From positions 7,150,614-7,214,613 of the forward strand of contig OZ020258.1 of the NCBI GenBank assembly GCA_963971285.1: a stretch of DNA of 64,000 bases. The letters are read 5' to 3'. Below are positions 20,640-64,000 of this stretch, piece by piece. The position numbers were made by a program, and so were the translations under genes. Each line of letters starts with the position of its first letter. The stretch's first letter is position 1. The notes under the pieces were generated by a model. The model did not search any database, had not been told where the DNA came from, and was given only the letters and a program-made list of their open reading frames with translations. The stretch is from Astropecten irregularis. Taxonomy: Eukaryota; Echinodermata; Asteroidea; Paxillosida; Astropectinidae.

Positions 20640-21118
20640 ACAGCACACCTCCTATTCCTGTATCTAGATTATCCCAATTCCCTTATTGCAGTCGCCCACC
20701 CTGTACCCATTTTATCCCAATTCACACAACAAACCTCCTTTCCTTGTGCCCATTTTATCCCAATAGGGCTCCGCGCTCGAGCTATTTATAGAATACCGGT
20801 ACGCTCTTTATATCGACAGCTATAGTTACCCGGATGTTCGGACAAATTACACGTTTACGTGTAAGTTAATTGGAAAACGTGCACCTTGTTTATCCGAACA
20901 TCAGAATGTGACGTTACAAGCGCGGAGCCCTATTCACACAGCACACCTCCTATTCCTATTTAATCCCAATAACCTTATTGCAGTCGCCCACCCTGTACCC
21001 ATTTTATCCCAATTCCCACAATACAACTCCTATCCCTGTACCCATTTTATCCCAATTCCCATATCCCAATCTCTCACCCTGTACCTAGTTTATCCCAATT
21101 CACACAGCACACCTCCTA
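20640..21118 (+). repeat. Minisatellite, CCCATTTTATCCCAATTC units, interrupted
   Basis: About ten degenerate units (CACACCTCCTATCCCTGT, then ACCCATTTTATCCCAATTC). The array is split by the inverted-repeat element at 20765-20931. Confidence 0.8.
20765..20931 (+). mobile_element. AGGGCTCCGCGCTCG MITE, copy 1
   Basis: 167 bp with inverted ends AGGGCTCCGCGCTCG; the right end has one mismatch or shift. It is inserted in a minisatellite at AATT with AT duplicated on both sides (20763-20764 and 20932-20933). Confidence 0.75.
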
Positions 21119-23612
21119 TCAATCTGATCTACTTGCCGTCCATACATAGGGCACTTTTGCAAGCCCAAGAATCGGCTTGCCGATTACCAGAAGTATTTGC
21201 CCGTCGTTTGCAAAGAAGAGCATGAATACACCGATCCAGTAGGCCCCGCCAATGGCCAAGCAACTACGAACAAGCACACAACGTGCCTCAATCCCCCGCA
21301 GGGGCACACGCTGCATGCACTTCTCTCTGTTGGACTTTGGTTTTTCGAAATTAAGGCCAAAAATGTACATTTCCACTCGGCCAGGGTATCGAGCGTCGGA
21401 ATTACAATGAAAATATTTACGCCGCTTGACCATGGTTGAAGATAAAACTCAACTTTGTAAATTGCCTTGTACATACGAAACAAAAGTAAACTCAACGAAA
21501 AGTGTGTAGTAAAGAAAAAAGGTAAACGTTATGTCAAACAAAATGGCGGTAATTTGTCGAACATTAAATTGCAAGTGTTAGTCAAGTGGTCAATTTGTCA
21601 AGGGGTGTGGCTTACTGGATTGGTGTATTGTGCATAGGATTGGAAGGGCAGACGTTTTGATGACAAATATTCTATATCTTTAGTTTTTAAGAAAAACAAT
21701 AAACCCAATTATAAAAGTACTCTGAAAAAAAAAGTACAAAATATTTAACAACTTATTTTTGACACAATACACTGGAAATGTTGTACTCTGGAAACTTGGC
21801 CTGGCTCTAATATGGAAAGCCAAATCATACCGTAATAATTGTAAATATAACTTTAAAGAGGAATTATATTAATATCATTAAAGGAGAGGATTATTAATGA
21901 TGGAAAAAATTATTAAGTGTCTCTTAGAAAAAAAGGCAATTGTACAAAATTATTCTGATTTTTTTTTTTGTGTGGAAAAGTGGCATTTTGTTATATTGTT
22001 GGTATCGGCAATTTTAATAGTTGACTTTTTCATTTGAATTTCTTGATTCTTTTTTGGGGGGTTTCATTTGAGATTCCATATTAATGTATACTGTACATGT
22101 GAGGAAACAAGTAGAATTTTACCAATGCCAGTATTTTACCGTCAAACGCTAGTTGGGTGAAAATGTATAAATTTACAGACCTATGTCATGCTATTTGCGC
22201 GTAATACTGTAAATGTACATACAGCGTTTAAGTTATAATGATTCGGTTTACACTTCATGGCTTTAAGTTTGTCTTTGATCACATGACGGTCATTTTTGAC
22301 GCGTACAAAGTCAAGAAGTTCAGAATCACTTTTGAGGTGGCCATGTTTTGAGACGAGTAGTGCCAAGATTTTGATTTTTACAAGAAAACAGCGGGGTTTT
22401 CAGGTGGCGACGCATTTTTACACGGCAAGACGTTTTTGTGTTCTGCAATTTAGTTTTGACCTCAGTATCGCCATAGAATTTACCCCTTTGAGCATAGGCA
22501 ATTTAAACATTTAATTGAATTGAAGATAAGAAGATGTTCTATGATCAGTGCCACGATATTTAGTTGCATAGATCTTCTTTTTTTCAGTGGTTGCGAATTC
22601 CATCTCTGCTTTGAGTGTCAATTTGGCACATCATGAAAAATGCAGGTCATTTGTGATACCATGATTGTAGTGTTAAAACCAATTTCTGTACTGACTCATT
22701 TAATTGGAGATGATTTTGTGTCGCAAAAACAGTTTGGATTTTCGGAATGTATGACAATTTTGTTTTCATGTGTTAAATTATCATTCCTTGTCAACAACTT
22801 TTTTTTATTCTTCTTTGATCAAAATCATTGAAATATCTCATTTGTTTAGTAAAAAAAATAGTGCATACAAAACTTTTTTTTCACAATGCATGCAATACTT
22901 TTTCTTTTTTCTTTGTTTAAAGAACATTCAATCTGAAACCAAGAGTGAAAAAATATGTTTGTTGTAACCTAACTTTGCAGTTAAAGAAAATTTTTTGTCA
23001 TCTTTTTTTCCTGTAATAATAATAGATTGTATATTGAATTATATTTTGCCTGCTTAAAAAAAGTAAATAAAACAAAGATTAAAAAATGTACATACTTATT
23101 AAAGTCATTACTGATTTGGTATTTAAAAGTTTAAAAAGTATTATTTTGGAAATGTAAATTATTGATCACTGTACTATGATAGTAAGAGAACTGGATGGAG
23201 TTATGCTTAAAAAAAAACACCAGATGGAAAAATAAGTTAAGAGAAAAATGTTTCAATATTCTTTGTTTTTGTCTGTCTTTGAGTACATTATGATTAGTTA
23301 GAACCTCGGCAAATGTCTGGTAATTAGCTGACTTAGTTTTATGGCATGTGCATGGTTATGACTTTAATTCCCCCTACTAAATAGTAAATACAGAGCTCTA
23401 TCATATGATTTGGAGCTATCTCGGCCATTTTGAGTTGATTCATATGATGCTCTGTGATAGGCTGCTCCTTATCATGTGATGCAGCAACAGTGTCCTAATT
23501 GGTTGTCCTTTTCAGTGACAGTGGATTCAATGCTCAACTAGACTTAGACCACCAAATGTAAATCAGTCAACCCAGCGATATTGTCCGTTAGCAGTCTTTC
23601 ATTATTTTGATT

Positions 23613-24356
23613 TTAAAGGTAGTATCATACTTTGGTTTTCGTCAAAGAAATGCAGATTCAGGGACAAAAGTTTAAGGAAGATACAGTAACAGTCATCTGT
23701 GAAATTCCCATACGGAGCCCACTTTCTGAGAAATTCTTTTCATAAGGTTTTTTTTTTTTGTCAATTGGTTTTACTCTTTTCTGTCTGAATATGCAGCATT
23801 TCAGACAGAAACTGGTAGTATCATACTTTGGTTTTTATCAAAGAAATACAGATCCATGGGCAAAAATACCAAGACAGATACAGTAACAGTCATCTGTGAA
23901 AATTTCAGTTTCATACGTTGCCCACTTTTTGAGAAAACAGGGAAAAACAGCCACAGTATTTCTTAAGTCTTTTCTCTTTTATTTTTGATCTTTTAAAAGA
24001 TCAAAAAGATTTTCGGTAGTTGTTTTACTAATATCTGGATAAATACACCATTTCAGGCGGAAACGTTTTAACGGTATGTTTCTACCACCACCATCTTTAT
24101 ACCCTGAAAATTATATGGAAATCTATGAACATTTCTGTTTTGGTCTCTTACCAAAGTATGATACTACCTTTTTTAAATGGTTTGTTTCTACCAACACCAT
24201 CTTTATACCGTGTAAGTTATAGGTAAATCTGTGGAGATTTCTGTTTCGGTATGCAACCAAAGCATTTAACGGTATGTTTCTACCATCACCATCTTCATAC
24301 CCTGTAAGGTATAGGTAAACCTGTGGATATTTCTGTTTCGGTATGCCACCAAAGCC
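23613..24356 (+). mobile_element. TTAAAGGTA MITE cluster (nested or tandem)
   Basis: A truncated copy (23613-23815) is followed by a full copy (23815-24173), then two tandem copies of the 3' end (CACCATCTTTATACCGTGTA and CACCATCTTCATACCCTGTA). Confidence 0.7.
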
Positions 24357-25171
24357 GCCAGTGCTTTGGTCACTTTGTATGTTTTCTAAACGAAAAATAA
24401 GAGCCAATGATAATTTTCAGTAAAGAAGCAGAATATTAGAGACAGTGGTATGCATAATAGCCGCGTTCAACTGCAGACTCGAAAACATTCGCAGCAGCAA
24501 TGCGCACAATCCGCTCAATTAAAAGAAAGAAACCAGCTAAGCTGAATAAAGAAAACCCAGTATTTCATTCTGAATGTTTTATTTCACTGACAAGTAGTAC
24601 ACATTATCACATTGTGTAAACACTTAGTACAATTTTTGGGAAAGAAACAATAAAAGAGATGAACAAGTAATTGCTTTATTTTAAGAATGATTCTGTTTTG
24701 CGCTACTGAAGGGAAGAATGTCTTAAAACTACACATCGTGGTGTTTGCCATTGCATGATAATAATTCGGTGTTCACTATAAATAATACAAAAATAGCTGT
24801 CAGTCCTACTCCACAGAAAAAAAAATTAAATAAAATTGAATACCTGGGACACAATGCCAATGATTTGTTGATGTTGATGATGCAATTTTCATTGCTACTT
24901 TATCCAAGGAAGAAACGAGAAATAAAAAGTTTCCCAATAAAATGAAATAAATAAATAATAAGGAAGGGCAAACTACAGGAATATCATTTTGTTGTCGTGA
25001 CGTGTGTTGAAGAAGCGATTTCTTCAAAAGTTTCCCCCCAGAAAAATGAAACGGTCTTGTCGCTTGATCGTCGAATACCAGGTTTGAATATGGTTTAATT
25101 TAAAAAAAATCATATTCGTGTATATTATTGCCAAATTAATTCCTTATATCCACACTAGAGCAATTCCCTCA

Positions 25172-25400
25172 GTGCATTTCATACAGCTGTTAAGCACAAA
25201 ACAATTGCTTAGCATAAAATGTTCTTGCTCAATCAAACAAACCAGCATGAACAATTTCATTTGATATTCGTGGTCAGTGAACAATCACAAGTGATGCGCA
25301 ACACATGGAAATTTGGTTGTTAATACCAGTTTTTAGTAAGACAGAAATTTCATGGTTAGCAAAATGTTCGTTCTAAGCAGGGACATGAAACTGGCTCCAG
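25172..25400. mobile_element. GGGGCCAATTTCAT palindromic MITE, copy 3
   Basis: Diverged copy: GTGCATTTCATACAGCTG to GGGACATGAAACTGGCTCC, with the internal ATATTCGTGGTCAGTGAACA segment. Confidence 0.6.
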
Positions 25401-27050
25401 ACCTTTCTTTTGCAATGTAATAGCAGCCCAAGTCTTTTACCAACCAAGATATTTCGGGGACTATCAGAGATGGAACATATTAGTGGGTAATATCGCTTTT
25501 GTAATACCTTGGATCTTATGCTCAGTCACTGATGTCAAGACAAGCATAAGGATAGGGGTTGGTTGAATCTATCCCCAACAACAAGACGTCAGACAAGCTT
25601 CTCTCTCAGGTCACACTCACCCACACCCGGGGGCATTAAGCAAGTCAGCCTGGATTATGGGCCATGGGTACCTGTACCCAAGGGTTGTGTAAACCCAATT
25701 TGAGTTTATAGCTCAGCGCGGAGTGACGTCATTCCAATAATTGTTTAATCGTAGTATACGGTACTTCAAAGAAGGATTATTGTCCGAGGAAAAACTATGA
25801 CTCTCGACAATGGACGGTTTGTACGTGATTTGTCCATAGCTTGCGCCATTCTACATGTTGGTTTTCATCGGTTGTCAAGTTCATGAGAATGAAAGTACCC
25901 GGATGTCCGCGCTGATCTATAGGTCTTCCAATCTTAAGTACATGTGAACAGTACAATTCAATATCCCCTTTAATAAACACAAACAACAACAAAAAACAAA
26001 AACAACAACTAAAACTAAAATAGAAAAAAAAGTTTTTTTAAAAATGATAAGAAATTTAGCAATTGTCTGAAACTTTGCAAGATAACCAAGAAAAAACAAA
26101 TTCTAAGACAAGCAAGGCTTCCCAACTAAACATGATTTTATGCTTTTTGTGTACAAAAACCCAGCTAGAGGCGGCAGTATTATGTCTGAAGAAAATAGAA
26201 GGATTGGAAATGTAGACTGCAATGATACAGGTATTCAACTAAAACAAGTATAAACCACAGCGAAACACCATCAACAACAATTACCACAAATGACATTTTT
26301 TGTTAGCTAATCATTAATAATTATTTAAGTATTATTTAAGTGTACTTACTCATTTCACTCTCTCGATCTCTCTCTCTCTTGTTTCTTGCCAAAATAAAGC
26401 AGGCATCTGAAGATATCTCACGCACTCTTAATAAATAAATAAGTTGCACATACTATGTGCAGTATTTACCACATGCCACAGCACAAAAAAAAGGAAAACA
26501 TATAGGGCAATTTATTGCACAATCCCTGTCTACGAGGTTTAAATCGGTAGCATATACATACATTGACATCATAAGTTAACTACAGTTATCTTTTTAGTAT
26601 TATTTACAAGCATTACAAAGCTCTATAAAGCATGGAATTTTGCTATGGTAGTGATACTGAGCATGCCCCGTGCCCTCTGACCTTTAAACTTTGTAGAATA
26701 AATCATCCATGTTCAGGGGCCAGTTTTCACAAAGATTTTCACATACCAATAAAAAAAATTCATTTTGTGTCTCATCACTGGCCCTCATGCTTAGCATGAT
26801 TTTCCCACTTAGCAGATCCATCATATTGGGCCCTGTACTAAAACTAAACATGATTCAGCCTGTTCATTTTTAAATTCTATTGAAATCATGACAAAGTGAC
26901 TGCCTCAAAATTCGTTAATTTCCTTTTAAACAACAATCTGATTCTGTCTACCTAAAAAATATACTTAAATAGTACCTTTGTGGGCAAATCTCATGGCGCT
27001 GCTAAGCGTAAGTCTGGCTTCAGATTAAATACAGGTCACCAGCCAACAAG

Positions 27051-27074
27051 CCCTAACCCTAACCCTAACCCTAT
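27051..27074. repeat. Short interstitial telomere-like tract
   Basis: Three CCCTAA units followed by CCCTAT. CCCTAA/TTAGGG is the animal telomere repeat. The tract is very short. Confidence 0.6.
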
Positions 27075-27149
27075 CCCACACAACTGTATTTAATAAATGT
27101 GACTGGTACCCAGTCATTTCAAGCAGTATTTGATTAATTCTGCTCATCA

Positions 27150-27447
27150 GGGCACAATTTCATGGAATCCGTTACTGTAAGCAGCAATTCTTTGCTTACA
27201 GTAACAGACTTTTTTGCTTACGGTTTCCAAGGAAGAGTTTCTTTCCCTTAACGCTAAAGCAAGGACTTACTGCAGAATGCATATGGCAGTGCATATTAGC
27301 AGAAAATAATCAAGGTTAGCCGAGAAATTCTTCACTAACCTATTAAGCGCCTTCGAGCGAATTCCATGAAATAGATTTCACACGTAGCATGCAGTGCCGG
27401 TAAGCACAAAAATAGGCCAAAAACAGATTCCATGAAATTGAGCCCAG
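27150..27447. mobile_element. GGGCNCAATTTCATGGAAT palindromic element
   Basis: Ends CAATTTCATGGAATC and GATTCCATGAAATTGAGCCC, with internal GTAAGCAGCAATTCTTTGCT. Related at the ends, not inside, to the GGGGCCAATTTCAT family. A diverged relative begins at 61795. Confidence 0.55.
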
Positions 27448-28158
27448 GTCAATGATACATGGCTGGTACCCCACCAGGCAATTGGTAACCCCTCTTATTA
27501 CTTGGCACTTGTATTGGCAACTTTATCATACATATTCAACGGGTTACAAAATTTACACATTCATGTGATGAATTCTCACATTTTCTCCAATCATAAACAG
27601 ATTTGTCTGACATTTGTTTTTCATTTGCAATTTCTTTCTCCTATTAGTTTTAGTACTGTCTAATTTCTTGCAAAGGAAGAACATACACGGGAAACTGATA
27701 AAATGATAAAAAAAAATTCAATTTTACACAGATTTGTATTCATAACACAAACTGTGTTGGAAATCAAAGCTAGTTTGGGTTGGTCTTAGTTTAAATCGCT
27801 CTGCAATTTTGCAATTTTTCTCACATTATTCTTAAATAAAAAAGTTGGAGAAAAAAAAGAAAAGGGAAAATGAAATCACACGATTATGACACTGCTTACA
27901 AATTTATCGTCTGTAATCTTATCTAAAGCTCTATAATATATGCAAGGCAATTTGGATTAAGCATTGCAACTCTTTAAGGTGGAATGCAAAAAGCTTGTTC
28001 TTATTTTATGAAATATCTTTTATTTTTGATACGGGTGGAGCAAAGGCTGACCGACTTAGGGTCACATTTAACTGCCACTTGGATTATATCCGAATTGACT
28101 TCTTCTTTAATACTGAAGATTTAAGCTAGTCTAGCGGACTATCCGGAACCAGCCTACA

Positions 28159-28408
28159 GGGCAATGGTCTATTTCCAAACCTCCACTCCGGCTCCGGCTC
28201 CGATTCTATTTAAATTCATGAATCCATTCCAAAATAACGGGTATCAAAATAGAGGCTTTTGGGTATATGGTTTGGAAGTAGAATACTCTATTTTGAACAA
28301 GAAAACAGAGCTTCAACTTCAATGAAAAGCCACAACCTATATTTTCAGCATAGGATGACAGAGACGGAGCTGGAGTCTGAGTTGGAGCCAAGGTTTGGTA
28401 AAGGGCCC
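28159..28408 (+). mobile_element. GGCTCC-rich MITE, copy 3
   Basis: CTCCGGCTCCGGCTCCGAT at the left, GGTTTGGTAAAGGGCCC at the right. Confidence 0.65.
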
Positions 28409-29346
28409 TAGTCTACGTGGGCACTGCTACCAAGCCAATGTGAGACTATTATTAAATAGGCATATTGTTCTCCAACATGCTATTAATGAGTTATTATGAC
28501 AATCAATTGAAGAATAAATCTAGAGGGCGTAGTCTGGCTGGTAACTAGTGCAGCGGGGCACCGGTGGCAAATACAGGCTCCCATACACTAGCTCTCATGA
28601 GAAGGGCTGTGTCCCAAAACAGGCTACGGCTAGGTCTATTGGCAGGGCATTTCACTACATCACCAACAGATACCTAGACCAAGACCTAGCCCTAACTAAC
28701 AATTTATGGTGCATCTGGTTATAACTTATAAAGCACACTTGCTTATTGGTAAAGAGAAGCCACCCAATGGTGAACTCAAATGGTGCTTAAATGACAAAAC
28801 AAATTTGGTATTTCTCATTTCTTCGATTCAGCATGGAAATCAGACATTGTGCCACAGCCACAATCTCCAGCAAAATATTTAAAGAAGTAAAAACAGGCAG
28901 TGAATGTTTTTTTGGAACAATTGCAGATTTTCAAATATTCAAGTTTTTAACACCCTGCCTGGGAAAAGAAAACAAAAAACAAAATGATTATTTCTATGTA
29001 CATGTAACAACAACAACGCAAGCAAATTTTCACAGACTTGACACAAAACATTACAAACTAATTTTTTTCTTTTCCATTTTTTTTTGTCTCTGTATAAAAA
29101 TAATTAAAACATAGAAAAAAAGGAGAAAATATTTCTACTCTGCATAATGTGTTAACAACCATGATCTGCATCAGAATTGACTTATTACTCTTGATAGAAA
29201 GATAAATAGCAGGAACAAGAAAAGAAACGATTGATGCCGTTATTTGACGGTGCTTATGCAGAAGTCGAGAGAGCCTGTTGAAATCTGGGTAGCAAATTAA
29301 TTAGTATTAATGATGTAGTCTAATTAATGTCTTTGGTACTTGGTCT

Positions 29347-29661
29347 CTGAGGAGGATCCTTGGGTACCGCTGGTCGGACCGTGTGTCTAACGAGAGGTTA
29401 CTCAGGGAGAGTCAGATGAGACCTATTACCTGCATGATACGTGAGCGTTAGATGCGACTGTACGGTCATGTGGCTAGATTCCCTGCGAGTGATCCTGCCA
29501 GGCGGATTCTCTCTATGAGAAAACCTACTGGTAGGACTCGCCCGGTATGGCAACCACATGACACGTGGTTGCGCCAGATGGATCATTTTTTAGCTGAGAT
29601 GGGGATGGGTCGCGTGGCTGCCCGGGGATGGCCATCAGGAGACCGGAGGAGTACTGCTTGA
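29347..29661 (+). pseudogene. LINE (non-LTR retrotransposon) reverse-transcriptase C-terminal fragment
   Basis: The + frame reads RRILGYRWSDRVSNERLLRE, then MRPITCMIRER, an in-frame TAG at 29449-29451, then MRLYGHVARFPASDPARRIL and WQPHDTWLRQMD. This is the typical tail of CR1/RTE-like reverse-transcriptase ORFs (R..GHV.R, then a WL..V/M motif). It is a 5'-truncated dead copy. Confidence 0.75.
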
Positions 29662-30230
29662 AGTTAGATGCAACAACACGCTGCATGCCGCGGCCCATGC
29701 TCCTACTGATTCATCGATGGTGTAGTCATTTTGTATCTTTGCTTTCCAGAAATCTACGGAGGAATACGTCTTATAAGGAAAAAAAATCAATCTAAACTCG
29801 TTGCAAAATTTTTTGCAGAATAGAAAATCAAAAATGACAAGGAAAACGAAAAGTTTCTAAAATTGCATTTTGAACAATTGCTCTTTGTCATTTTCACTTT
29901 GGTGTTTAGAGAGAGTGTTTTTTTTTATATGATTTGGGGGTAAATTGCTCACAAGTGAAAGACTGGGAAAACAAATTATGACAGACACCGGAAGTCTGAC
30001 TTCTGCAGAACGATGAACTACCGGAATCTGGTTCGGGAACGGTTACTGCGCATCAACTTCAAACAAAGTAGAGAAGCTTTTCGGTAGATTGATATTCTGC
30101 TGATGAGGATAAGGTTTACGTGGGATGTGAATCTTAATACTGATGAAACAGCCAGATTGTACTATCGGTTATATACCGAGAGGAAACGGAAAAAAATTAT
30201 TTTGGTGGATAATGCTTCTTGGATCGTTAT

Positions 30231-30236
30231 TTTATT
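30231..30236 (-). terminator. Candidate MYT1 poly(A) signal
   Basis: AATAAA on the minus strand, 60 nt past the stop codon. Other minus-strand AATAAA motifs occur at 24675-24680 and 24578-24583, so a 3'UTR of up to 5.7 kb is also possible. Confidence 0.3.
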
Positions 30237-30295
30237 GTTGGCCCTCTTCTGTCTCTTCGCGAGCGTGAGATGTCTAGGTGTTTAAGTTGGAGCGT

Positions 30296-63627
<33,332 letters not shown>

Positions 63628-63873
63628 CTGTTGAAGACAGAAGAAAAGACGAGAGAAAAGGGAAAGGAAAGAAAAGCAGTCAAATTAAATTTTCTGGACA
63701 TGAAATTGCAAAATTGACAAATTACAATATTACTGTATGCATTCTTCCAAGGCCAGCAGGTATTAGGCAGATTGTTATAACATTTCACATTGCCGGAACG
63801 TACTATAAGGGATCAAATATTAAAACGACAATCTGCTCTAACAGGCCAATGAGTGGAAACACACAGTGATCCC

Positions 63874-64000
63874 TGGGGCCAATTTCATGGAGCTTAGCAC
63901 ACAAATGTGTTGCCCAATAAAACAGACCGCCATTAAAAAATTCCATTTCATATTCATGGTCAGCGAACAACAGCAAAAGAACAATCACAAGTGATGCAAA
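63874..64000 (+). mobile_element. GGGGCCAATTTCAT palindromic MITE, copy 7 (cut by window end)
   Basis: Begins CTGGGGCCAATTTCATGGAG and contains ATATTCATGGTCAGCGAACA, then runs off the window. Confidence 0.65.

Larger units (their letters stand above)
19825..23612 (+). other. PCMTD 3' flank and probable 3'UTR
   Basis: No open frame here resembles a gene. It holds a GGGGTCGATTTCA MITE (20170-20306), a minisatellite split by another MITE (20640-21118), and AT-rich DNA beyond 21.5 kb. On the + strand AATAAA occurs at 21708-21713 and again near 23066; either could end the PCMTD transcript, and I cannot choose between them. Confidence 0.4.
24357..30295. other. MYT1 3' flank or long 3'UTR
   Basis: AT-rich, with no convincing gene. 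It holds two GGGGCCAATTTCAT-type palindromes, a telomere-like tract, a GGCTCC-type MITE and a LINE fragment on the + strand. The LINE fragment 0.6 kb past the stop argues against, but does not rule out, a single 5.7-kb 3'UTR. Confidence 0.4.

Noticed and set aside
20960..21110. A CRISPR-like array
   Set aside because: The units are degenerate tandem repeats without spacers, in animal DNA.
27051..27074. A chromosome end or fusion point
   Set aside because: Only about four CCCTAA units in unique-looking DNA; too short to claim more than an interstitial tract.

Overview
This window is animal nuclear DNA, most likely from an invertebrate deuterostome; an echinoderm is my best guess, but the species is not certain. 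Small coding exons are separated by long AT-rich introns with GT..AG borders. The non-coding DNA is packed with short palindromic repeats and tRNA-derived SINEs. There is no bacterial, phage or CRISPR content.

Two conserved protein genes face each other tail to tail. On the + strand (non-coding exon near 11.75 kb, coding exons 12482-19824) is a PCMTD1/2 homologue: a protein-L-isoaspartate methyltransferase-domain protein with the family's Elongin BC-box and Cullin-5 box. I could join all six coding exons in frame to give 646 residues. On the - strand, from 63627 down to 30296, lie 15 exons of a MYT1/MYT1L/ST18 neural C2HC zinc-finger transcription factor. They join in frame to 1383 residues, with seven fingers and a C-terminal coiled coil. 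Its 5' end (start codon and promoter) lies beyond the window.

Layout: 1-11.7 kb has no gene and is mostly MITEs. 11.7-19.8 kb is PCMTD, whose second intron (between coding exons 1 and 2) holds a 750-bp minisatellite of 21-bp units. 19.8-30.3 kb is the shared 3' flank, with a second minisatellite, MITEs, a LINE reverse-transcriptase tail and a short telomere-like tract. 30.3-63.6 kb is the MYT1-family gene, with repeats in nearly every intron. 63.6-64 kb is intron or 5' flank.

The points most worth a second look are: (1) PCMTD and MYT1-family genes are also neighbours in vertebrates (PCMTD2-MYT1, PCMTD1-ST18), so this pairing looks ancient; (2) the first four zinc fingers are each cut by an intron at the same codon and phase, and three of their half-finger exons are exactly 63 nt; (3) coding micro-exons of 22, 28 and 41 nt; (4) a candidate 75-nt cassette exon preceded by a 158-nt stretch with no AG; (5) a very long acidic insert between the BC-box and Cul5-box of PCMTD; (6) several unrelated palindromic repeat families that share the same terminal motif.
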